Positions 25,079 through 32,915 of a stretch of DNA of 33,851 nucleotides are shown here, in pieces. The translations under genes and the position numbers were made by a program. The notes beneath the pieces are model-generated. The model made no database searches, had not been told where the DNA came from, and saw only the letters and a list, made by a program, of their open reading frames with translations. Position 1 is the first letter of the stretch; every line of letters begins with the position of its first letter. The DNA lies in NCBI GenBank assembly GCA_017441825.1, contig JAFRVD010000008.1, positions 1-33,851 on the forward strand, in the 5' to 3' direction. The stretch is from Lachnospiraceae bacterium. GTDB lineage: Bacteria > Bacillota > Clostridia > Lachnospirales > Lachnospiraceae.

Positions 25079-25107
25079 TTGTTTTTTATTCAGATATGTA
25101 TTATGAT
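25079..25107 (+). promoter_or_regulatory. Promoter of the giant protease gene
   Basis: TTGTTT (25079-25084), 17 bases, TATGAT (25102-25107), in an AT-rich region. The leader is about 155 bases. Confidence 0.6.
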
Positions 25108-25202
25108 ATATGGGAATAACTATTTTCGCTTATTCCAACGAGTATTGTTAAATATAATACAACATTTGCGTGATGTATACTGATCTTTTCAACGCCCTTC
25201 AT

Positions 25203-25227
25203 CCAAAATGCCTCTCTGCATTTTTGG
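25203..25227 (+). other. Leader hairpin upstream of the giant protease gene
   Basis: CCAAAATGC (25203-25211) pairs with GCATTTTTGG (25218-25227) with one bulged T, in the leader 41 bases before the start codon. The in-frame ATG at 25208 lies inside its left arm. It may affect mRNA stability or translation. Confidence 0.5.
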
Positions 25228-25267
25228 ACAGCTGAATGGGTGCATATCGGCAAGAGAAAGGATGAAT

Positions 25268-28200
25268 ATGAGGAAAAGAACGAAATCTTTACTGGCCCTT
25301 CTTCTGGCCGTCGTGATGATCCTCTCAAGCGCAGGTGCGAGCCTTGCGGCGCCGGAAGACGAATACGGGACCGGCACGGAAGGCCCGGGAGAAGCAGCGG
25401 ATCCCGAAGAAGGCCCGGAAGAGTCTTCGGACGGGCAGGAAGAGCTGTCTGATCCGGAAAGCGTTGAACTCGAGATGGAGGACGTGGATCCTTCATCGCT
25501 CAGTATTAAAAAGCTCGGGGAGCTTCCGGATGACGAAGAGGGTGAGGAAGAGGAGGTCGGTGAGATCTCATTGACGCCGGACACGTCTCTCAATCAGACC
25601 GTTCGCGTGTCCGTTTTCCTGGAGACGCCGGGAGCGTTGGACGCAGGCTATGCGCCTCAGGGAGTTGGAACGAACGGCGGCGCGATCGCCTACCGGGATT
25701 CACTGAGGGCGAATCAGACGCAGATGACGGCGCAGATCGAGTCCGCTATCGGATATTCGATGGATGTGAAATGGAACCTTACGCTTTTGGTCAATGCGAT
25801 CTCAGGCTATGTGAAGGTGAAGGATATTCCGATCATTGAACGCATGAGCGGCGTGGCTGCGGTCGTGCGGGAAACGCAGTACGAGGTCCCTCGCGAAGCT
25901 TCCGGCAGCCAGCCGAACACCGCGACCACAAGCAGGGATATGGTCGGGGCGACGTCCGCCTGGTCTGCGGGCTATACCGGTACAGGCACCAGGATCGCCA
26001 TCATCGACACCGGTATCGATACCACGCACCAGTCCTTTAATGCGGATGCGTTCAACTACTCGATCAACCAGCAGGGGAAATCCGGGTCGCTCATGACTGC
26101 TTCCGACGTCAGCGGGGTACGAAACCAGCTGAACAGCGGAAACAGCAACTACGTCAACACGAAGATTCCCTATGGTTACAACTATAGAGATAAAAATACG
26201 ACCATCACTCATCTGAACGACATGCAGGGGGAGCACGGTTCCCATGTGGCGGGCATTGCTGCTGCAAACCGCTACATTAAAAACGGTTCGAGCTATGTGG
26301 ATGCCGCGTCCAGCGTTTATGCGGTCGGCATGGCGCCGGACGCGCAGCTCCTCGTAATGAAGGTGTTCGGCGCAGGCGGCGGTGCGTATGATTCCGATTA
26401 CATGTCGGCTATTGAAGACGCGATCGTCCTGGGCTGCGACGCGTGCAACCTGTCTCTGGGTTCGGCAACGCAGGGCTTTACCTATGACAAAACATACCAG
26501 AACATCCTGAACGGTCTGGCTTCCGGGACGGTTAATTCCGGAATGGTCGTTTCCATCTCCGCCGGCAACAACCATGCCCTGACAGACCATCTTGATACCG
26601 ACCTTTATATCGACGACGTTTACATGCATACCGGCGGCTCGCCGGGCACGTATATCAACAGCCTCTGTACGGCTGCGGCAGAGAATATCGGCGCGATCGG
26701 TACGCCGCTCGTCTTTAACGGCAGCAATATTTATTATACTGAGACTTCATCGAACGGCGCGGCTATGGCGAGCATTGCCGGGACGTACGATTTTGTGTAT
26801 ATCGACGCGCTGGGTGACACGGCGGATTACCGGACGGTCAATAATACGATCAGACTATCCGGGAAGATCGTCATCGTCAACCGCGGCGAGCTTAACTTCT
26901 ATGATAAAGGCAACAACGCGATAAACTACAGTCCGAAAGCGCTGATCGTGGCGAACAACCAACCCGGTTCCATCAGCATGGATCTGACTAACTATTCCGG
27001 CAAGTTCCCGATGGTCTCGATCACTCTTGCGGATGCGGAGATGATCAAGACAGATGGTGCAAGGCAGACAGTCGGCAGCTATACCTGCTATACCGGCAGG
27101 ATCACCGTGACGAGCGGAGTATCGAGCGGCCTGATCACCTCCCGTGAAAATGCCGAAATGTGCGGGTTCAGCTCCTGGGGCGTGCCCGGCTCGCTTCTCA
27201 TGAAGCCGGAGATCACCGCTCCGGGCGGAAATATCTACTCCGTTTTCGGCACGAACAGGACGAATTCCGGTACGGAGGGCGGCTCGAACCAGTACGAGCT
27301 CATGAGCGGCACCTCCATGGCCGCACCGCATATTGCGGGCCTCGCGGCAGTGGCGGCCCAGTACCTGAAGGAAAAGAACGTCACGGTATCCGGCTACAGC
27401 CGCCGTGCGCTCGTCCAGTCCCTCTTAATGTCTACCGCGACGCCCATGAAGAGCGGCACTTCATATATTTCAATTCTGCAGCAGGGCGCCGGTCTTGTGG
27501 ACGTCAGTAAGGTCGTCAATGCCAGATCCGCCATTTTCATGACGGGCACCAACCTCACCAGTTCGACCGGGGCGGCTGCAGACGGCAAGGTGAAGGTCGA
27601 GTTCGGCGATGACCCGGGCAGAAGCGGAAACTACAGCTATTCCTTCCGGATCTATAACCTGACGAATGAAACACTGAATTTTGAAGCGCCCGAAACGGAT
27701 ATCTTTACCCAGGGATATTACACTGCTGACGGTGAAAACTTCATGAGCGGAGGTACCATCGGCGCAGGAAGCCAGACAGGCTTTACCTGGACGCCAAGCG
27801 TTGTCGTATCCAATCCGTATGACGTGAATCAGGACGGTTCTACGAATCAGGCGGATGCCCAGGCGATCCTGAATTACCTGACGGGAGAAGCTGATGGAAC
27901 GGGTCTCAACCTTACTGCTGCGGATTATGACGGCAATGACTCTATAACCACCTATGACGCGTACCAGCTTCTTACGTATCTCAAAAATGAGGAAGAAGCG
28001 GCAGCAGGGTGCTTCATTCCGGCGAACGGCTACGCGGACGTGAGCATAAGTTTCAGCTTTGGCGTGGATACCGGCGTTTACACTGCCGGCGCATACATCG
28101 AAGGCTTTACCTATGTGACTGAAATGCCGACAGGCGACGGGGCACAGGGCGTTCAGCATACGATCCCGATCCTGGGCTTCTACGGCTCCTGGACGGATCC

Positions 28201-31200
28201 TTCCATGTTTGACAATACGTCATACGTGGATACGGTCTACGATACGAAGAAGACCCCTTATACAGGGGTTAAGGACACCAATTACCTGACGGTCAATTAC
28301 GGCGGACACTCTTACAAGTTCTCAGGCAACCCGTACATCGTTGAGGATGAGTTCCCGGCGGACAGGCTGGCTGTCAAGAGCAGTACCCGGTTCGTGAATA
28401 TCACGTACAGTCTTTTCCGTTCGGCGGGAACCACAGGCTTTGCTGTGTCAAAGCTGGACGAACCGCTCGGAAATGTAAGTACGGTTCTCAGTGCTCAGCG
28501 CGGCGAGACAGAAGTTAACGGAATCTATTATTCATCGAGCGCCGGCGGGTTAACTAACAAAGCGCCGAAGATCCACTCTGTCAATAAGACGGTTTCTTCA
28601 TACGGCCTCAGTGAAGGCGACGTATTCCGGATCGGTTTCTATGCGGTTCCGGAATACACCGGCATGAAGGTGAACAGCAGCCTGACGAGCGGATCCGCAG
28701 GAATTCTGACCGAGGAAAGCTTCAAGAACGTGCTGAGGAGCAACATCCTGGGAAGAGGCACGTTTGTCGGCTATGATTTCACAGTAGACGATACGGCGCC
28801 GAGAATCGAATCAGCGGTTCTCAACGGAGACGAGCTGACCGTGACGGTGCACGATAACAAGAACATAGCTTATCTTGCACTGCTGTCTCTGGACGGCGAA
28901 ACGGTTTATGCGAAAACAGCGCCGGGTACCGATGAATGCAGCTTTACCTTTAATGCGGCGGAAGCCGTTGAAAACGCGAAGGGATTTGTGACGATCTTTG
29001 CCGCCGATTACGCGGGCAATGAAACGGCCAAAGCGGCAAGGGTCAATGACAACCTGGTGGCAGAGAAAACCGTTTATGTGCTGACGAATACGCTGACCTC
29101 CGGTGAAAAGTACCTGATCGTGAACAATAATTCAGAAGGTTCCGGATATGCACTGGGTCATTCGGGTACGACGGTCGCAGCAGTTCAGGTCACGGTAAAT
29201 GAGGGGATCAGCGAGACTGACGGCAAGGTTTATATTTCCGGAAGTGACGTGGATGAGACCTCTGTGTGGACAGTAGGCGGAAACTATACGTTCAAAAATG
29301 AATCGTATTATCTGAACTCTGTTAATAACAATTCACTCAGCTGTTCGAATTCGTCAAGGACTTGGTCTGTCGGGACGAATACGCTGTTCTACACTGTCAG
29401 GAGCGTTTGGAGCAACACTAATTATTATGTGGCATACTACGGCAGCAGATGGACCTTGGGCACCACCAGCAGCAACGTCTACTTCTACGAAGAGAAGAAG
29501 ATCACCCTTGTGATCGATCCGGACAGGATCAACTCGATCACGGTTACACCATCGAGCCTGGACCTTTACAAGGGCAATACGGCGGAGCTGACGTATGAAG
29601 TGGATCCTATCACGGTAGAAGATCACTCGGTTACGTGGTCCTCGAGCAACAATGCCGTAGCAACAGTCGATGAATTCGGAACGGTGACAGCGGTTGGTGC
29701 CGGAACGGCCACCATTACGGTGACTTCCGATTCGGACAGCGGCAAGAGTGCTGAATGCACCGTGAAGGTGACAAGCATCAACAAAACGTTCAATGCCATC
29801 ATCTGGGATGAACAGAGCGGCGAGTATTTCTCAACCTTTAACACCGATAGTCTGCCTGCCTGGACAAAGAATCATGGCGATGCAAAGGGGCTGTATCTGG
29901 TTTCTGCTTTCATGCAGAACTCGAATACGCTGTACGCGGCAACGTTCAATACCAGCGATTTAGAAACGAAGCTGTATACAGTCAACCGGTCTGGGTATGG
30001 GCTGACGGAATATGGAACGAACTATTTGTGGGCTTCGGATATTGCAATAGGTGCGATTGGAAGTGACAGAATACATTATGAAGACTATGTCGGAATGGTT
30101 TATACCTTCGCTTCATATATTGTGGGCGGGACAATTGCCCCCAGTGACGATGGCGAAGGCGGCATATACTGCGGTGTGCCATATGCAAAGTTTGACTTCA
30201 GCAGCGTGACGGGGGATGTGTTCCTCGCGGGCATAGCATGTGAATCCCGCAGTGCATCCGGCGGAACCTATTATGTATTAGATGAGAACGGTGCGATTTG
30301 GCAGACGACGCTCAGCTTTAACAACCGGAGCAGGTCTTTCTCCTTCAACACTCCGACTAAGATCATGGAAACCGGCATCAGGACCAGTTTCCTGTTCCAG
30401 AATCTGTATTACGATGGAACTTACCTGTACTGGTCACATACAGACGGTGATTACGCGACGTTGTACATAATCGACCTTACGAATCAGGTAATCTACAACG
30501 CCGGCGATTTTGGTGCTAACGTGTGGCCGGTGACCGGCTTGTATGTGAACGGTTCCGTGGCACCTGCATCTGACGGCGAGACAATGGATGATGGTGCGCC
30601 TGCTGACGCAGATTTTTCCGGCCTTCAGATCTTAGCGACCCGTGACCAGCTGATGACGCCGGCAGTCCGTGCACGGTTCATGGCGGAAGCAGCGAAATAT
30701 GCGAGCAAGAATGTGAAGTCGGCGGCGCCTAATGAGGAATCGGACGAGCCGGAAGCTCCGGCAGAGCCTGAAGTGGAGGAGCCGGAAGAACCCGCAGAAG
30801 ATGAGGGTTCCGGTGAGGACCAGGAAGAACCGGGAGACGGGTCTCAAGAAGGCTCGGACGGAGAAGACGTACCCGGCGGTGACGATGAAGAATCATCCAG
30901 CGGACCTGAAGAGGGTTCGCCTGGCGGGTCAGATGAAGGAGTTTCCGGAGGAGGACCCGGCGGTACCGGAGAAGGATCGGCCGGGGAAGAGTCCGCCGGT
31001 GGTTCTCTGGAGGAACCGGCGGAAGGCTCGACACCCGGCGGAACGGGCGGCGGAGCCATTGAAGACCCCGGGGCATCTGACGGTGCCGGAGAGCAGGAAC
31101 CGGGGAACGAGGAGACTCCTGACCCGGCGTACATGGGCTCGCTCAATGCTGTCAGCAATGGTTCCGGGACGAAACGGCCTGTCAGAAACGCCGTTACGAT

Positions 31201-32659
31201 ATCAGGCGCGGATTCTGCGGAAGAGGGTGATACAATCGAAATCCGGCTCTTTGAGACGGATGCCACACACAACGGTCTCTACGAGATCAGCTATGATCCG
31301 GAAGTGCTTGAATATAACACCAAGGCGACTAACAATACGGTCCTCTGGTCCGCCCATACGGATGAAGAAGTCGGAACCGTGACTCTCGCCTATGCAGGAG
31401 CGGAGTCCGTAGCTGCCGACCAGGATATAGCTACAGTGACCTTTAATCGAATCGCAAACAGTGGGACGACCCTGTACGTGGAGACCAGAGAACGGAATAG
31501 CCAAGCCGGGCTGCACGATTCGAAAGAGACAACGCTGCCGGAGATAGAGGTGGAAGAGACGGTGACGGTGACGTTCGTAGAGACAGACGGAACCGCAGTA
31601 AGCGGAGTAGACGCCCAGACAGTTGAGACAGGCGGAAAGGTCACAGAACCGGATCCGGCACCGACGAAGGATGGGTTTACCTTTGGAGGATGGTTCAAGG
31701 AATCAACACTGGCCACACCTTGGGCATTTGATAGTGATACTGTAAGTGAAGACACTTACTTATATGCTAAGTGGATCCTGACAGCGAACTGCACTATAAC
31801 AGACGTCATAGTTCTTAAGGATAATATTGACTTCCTTGTTGATGTCTCCAATTTTACAAATTCGACATATTCAGATTGGACGATCGTGTCGAAATTTGCA
31901 AATGGTGAAGAAGTTGAACATCCTCTTACAGAGGCGACTCTGACTGGCAGCAGGTACAGATTAAGATTAGCTACAGCTGATTCGCGTCAGATGACTGAAC
32001 CTGTGGAAGTTGCTTTATACTTCAGGCGTACACATAATGAAAGCGGTGCTGTATTGGATGAAGGCGTATTCTGCAAATCATATGTTTCATCGATACAGGA
32101 TGTTTGCGAATATAACATCAGGAACAATACCAGCGCTAAAGCATTGTGTGAAGCAATACTGGAATATGGTGCGGCAGCCCAGACACACTTTGGATATAAG
32201 GTGGATGATCTCGCGAACGCAAATATCAACACATACGATCCTTCATATGTCAGCCATATTGACGACACAGTCATTGATACAGAAACGTATAAGTATAGTT
32301 TAGTAGGCACAAAGAATTTCACAAGTATGACACCGTCGCTTGTTCTTAAATCAGAAATTTCTTTGAAGCTGAATTTCATACTCAGTGATCCCGATACTGT
32401 GTTCAAGGATTCAACGGGGAAGGTGCTTTCAACTACGACGAATGGGAATTATACGGTTGTTTCATTCCTCGGAATTAAAGCTATTGACCTTAGTAAACCG
32501 ATAGTAATCACAATTGAAAACAGCAGTGGGACAACAACAATGACGTATTCACCCTTCATTTTTGCCGCCGAGAACCAGACAGGGAACAGTACTTTGGCGA
32601 GACTGTGCAGAGCCCTGTACTGCTACGGTGTCAAGACTATTGAATACGCAGGAGATTAA
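25268..32659 (+). CDS. Giant secreted S8 subtilisin-like protease, multidomain
   Basis: 2463 residues. Signal peptide 1-27/28; acidic linker to about 110; I9-like propeptide 115-215. The S8 domain has Asp247 (IIDTG), His323 (EHGSHVAG) and Ser683 (GTSMAAPH), with a PA-type insert at about 485-600, as in lactocepin/C5a peptidases. The following Fn3-like region contains a dockerin-type repeat pair (about 850-912; DVNQDGSTNQADAQAI and DYDGNDSITTYDAYQL). Then come an unassigned beta-rich region, a Big2 domain (1421-1500), a propeller-like region (1500-1815), a Glu/Pro/Gly linker (1818-1954), a cohesin-like domain (1970-2076), an InlB-type repeat (2098-2168) and a 295-residue C-terminal domain. There is no LPXTG or C-terminal membrane anchor. 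ATG 25268 is chosen since AAAGG lies 6 bases upstream; ATG 25262 abuts it. GC content drops sharply near base 31,700. It is probably surface-bound; the substrate is unknown. Confidence 0.9.
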   Translation: MRKRTKSLLALLLAVVMILSSAGASLAAPEDEYGTGTEGPGEAADPEEGPEESSDGQEELSDPESVELEMEDVDPSSLSIKKLGELPDDEEGEEEEVGEISLTPDTSLNQTVRVSVFLETPGALDAGYAPQGVGTNGGAIAYRDSLRANQTQMTAQIESAIGYSMDVKWNLTLLVNAISGYVKVKDIPIIERMSGVAAVVRETQYEVPREASGSQPNTATTSRDMVGATSAWSAGYTGTGTRIAIIDTGIDTTHQSFNADAFNYSINQQGKSGSLMTASDVSGVRNQLNSGNSNYVNTKIPYGYNYRDKNTTITHLNDMQGEHGSHVAGIAAANRYIKNGSSYVDAASSVYAVGMAPDAQLLVMKVFGAGGGAYDSDYMSAIEDAIVLGCDACNLSLGSATQGFTYDKTYQNILNGLASGTVNSGMVVSISAGNNHALTDHLDTDLYIDDVYMHTGGSPGTYINSLCTAAAENIGAIGTPLVFNGSNIYYTETSSNGAAMASIAGTYDFVYIDALGDTADYRTVNNTIRLSGKIVIVNRGELNFYDKGNNAINYSPKALIVANNQPGSISMDLTNYSGKFPMVSITLADAEMIKTDGARQTVGSYTCYTGRITVTSGVSSGLITSRENAEMCGFSSWGVPGSLLMKPEITAPGGNIYSVFGTNRTNSGTEGGSNQYELMSGTSMAAPHIAGLAAVAAQYLKEKNVTVSGYSRRALVQSLLMSTATPMKSGTSYISILQQGAGLVDVSKVVNARSAIFMTGTNLTSSTGAAADGKVKVEFGDDPGRSGNYSYSFRIYNLTNETLNFEAPETDIFTQGYYTADGENFMSGGTIGAGSQTGFTWTPSVVVSNPYDVNQDGSTNQADAQAILNYLTGEADGTGLNLTAADYDGNDSITTYDAYQLLTYLKNEEEAAAGCFIPANGYADVSISFSFGVDTGVYTAGAYIEGFTYVTEMPTGDGAQGVQHTIPILGFYGSWTDPSMFDNTSYVDTVYDTKKTPYTGVKDTNYLTVNYGGHSYKFSGNPYIVEDEFPADRLAVKSSTRFVNITYSLFRSAGTTGFAVSKLDEPLGNVSTVLSAQRGETEVNGIYYSSSAGGLTNKAPKIHSVNKTVSSYGLSEGDVFRIGFYAVPEYTGMKVNSSLTSGSAGILTEESFKNVLRSNILGRGTFVGYDFTVDDTAPRIESAVLNGDELTVTVHDNKNIAYLALLSLDGETVYAKTAPGTDECSFTFNAAEAVENAKGFVTIFAADYAGNETAKAARVNDNLVAEKTVYVLTNTLTSGEKYLIVNNNSEGSGYALGHSGTTVAAVQVTVNEGISETDGKVYISGSDVDETSVWTVGGNYTFKNESYYLNSVNNNSLSCSNSSRTWSVGTNTLFYTVRSVWSNTNYYVAYYGSRWTLGTTSSNVYFYEEKKITLVIDPDRINSITVTPSSLDLYKGNTAELTYEVDPITVEDHSVTWSSSNNAVATVDEFGTVTAVGAGTATITVTSDSDSGKSAECTVKVTSINKTFNAIIWDEQSGEYFSTFNTDSLPAWTKNHGDAKGLYLVSAFMQNSNTLYAATFNTSDLETKLYTVNRSGYGLTEYGTNYLWASDIAIGAIGSDRIHYEDYVGMVYTFASYIVGGTIAPSDDGEGGIYCGVPYAKFDFSSVTGDVFLAGIACESRSASGGTYYVLDENGAIWQTTLSFNNRSRSFSFNTPTKIMETGIRTSFLFQNLYYDGTYLYWSHTDGDYATLYIIDLTNQVIYNAGDFGANVWPVTGLYVNGSVAPASDGETMDDGAPADADFSGLQILATRDQLMTPAVRARFMAEAAKYASKNVKSAAPNEESDEPEAPAEPEVEEPEEPAEDEGSGEDQEEPGDGSQEGSDGEDVPGGDDEESSSGPEEGSPGGSDEGVSGGGPGGTGEGSAGEESAGGSLEEPAEGSTPGGTGGGAIEDPGASDGAGEQEPGNEETPDPAYMGSLNAVSNGSGTKRPVRNAVTISGADSAEEGDTIEIRLFETDATHNGLYEISYDPEVLEYNTKATNNTVLWSAHTDEEVGTVTLAYAGAESVAADQDIATVTFNRIANSGTTLYVETRERNSQAGLHDSKETTLPEIEVEETVTVTFVETDGTAVSGVDAQTVETGGKVTEPDPAPTKDGFTFGGWFKESTLATPWAFDSDTVSEDTYLYAKWILTANCTITDVIVLKDNIDFLVDVSNFTNSTYSDWTIVSKFANGEEVEHPLTEATLTGSRYRLRLATADSRQMTEPVEVALYFRRTHNESGAVLDEGVFCKSYVSSIQDVCEYNIRNNTSAKALCEAILEYGAAAQTHFGYKVDDLANANINTYDPSYVSHIDDTVIDTETYKYSLVGTKNFTSMTPSLVLKSEISLKLNFILSDPDTVFKDSTGKVLSTTTNGNYTVVSFLGIKAIDLSKPIVITIENSSGTTTMTYSPFIFAAENQTGNSTLARLCRALYCYGVKTIEYAGD

Positions 32660-32692
32660 TGATTTTGTTCATGCACATGTGGTCGCAGTGAA

Positions 32693-32721
32693 TTACAGCG
32701 GACAAATGTTATGAAATAATA
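32693..32721 (+). promoter_or_regulatory. Candidate promoter of the peptide gene
   Basis: TTACAG (32693-32698), 17 bases, ATAATA (32716-32721). The match is poor, and the -10 ends 16 bases before the peptide start codon. No terminator is visible after the protease gene, so readthrough is also possible. Confidence 0.3.
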
Positions 32722-32737
32722 CGAAAAGGAGAGAATA

Positions 32738-32854
32738 ATGAAAGATACGTATACGAACCCGGAGATTCAGTTTGTCACGCTTGATTGCAGCGATATCATT
32801 ACTGCATCAAATCCGTGTGGTGAGGTTACAGAAATTTCTGGACCCAGCCATTAA
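32738..32854 (+). CDS. 38-residue RiPP precursor candidate
   Basis: This short gene encodes a 38-residue peptide with no signal peptide. It opens MKDTYTNPEIQFVTLDCSDI, the probable leader, and continues ITASNPCGEVTEISGPSH, the probable core. Cys17 and Cys27 are the only two cysteines. The start has AAAAGGAGAG 5 bases upstream. A perfect hairpin and then a radical SAM maturase gene follow immediately, which is the standard layout of a ribosomally made, post-translationally modified peptide. Short peptides with N-terminal Y-x-x-P-E-I and a D-I-I-T-A-S segment recur in gut Clostridia as I recall. Modification type (thioether to an alpha, beta or gamma carbon, or another C-C/C-X bond) cannot be read from the sequence. 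The alternative, a small regulatory protein, is less likely given the neighbour. Confidence 0.75.
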   Translation: MKDTYTNPEIQFVTLDCSDIITASNPCGEVTEISGPSH

Positions 32855-32864
32855 TTAGTTTGAA

Positions 32865-32892
32865 ACGGCAGGCAGTAAACACTGCCTGCCGT
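32865..32892 (+). terminator. Hairpin between precursor and maturase genes
   Basis: A perfect 12-base stem, ACGGCAGGCAGT (32865-32876) with ACTGCCTGCCGT (32881-32892), around AAAC. The following ATTCTT is a poor T-run, so it is likely a partial terminator that yields much more precursor than maturase message, common in RiPP operons. Confidence 0.85.
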
Positions 32893-32915
32893 ATTCTTAA
32901 GGAAGAGGGTATATT

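Noticed and set aside
27800-28060. Cellulosome membership from the dockerin
   Set aside because: No glycoside hydrolase or scaffoldin is present in the window; the dockerin is internal in a protease, so a cellulosome claim is unsupported.
25268-32659. Sortase-anchored surface protein
   Set aside because: No LPXTG-like motif, hydrophobic stretch or basic tail at the C-terminus; it ends KTIEYAGD.
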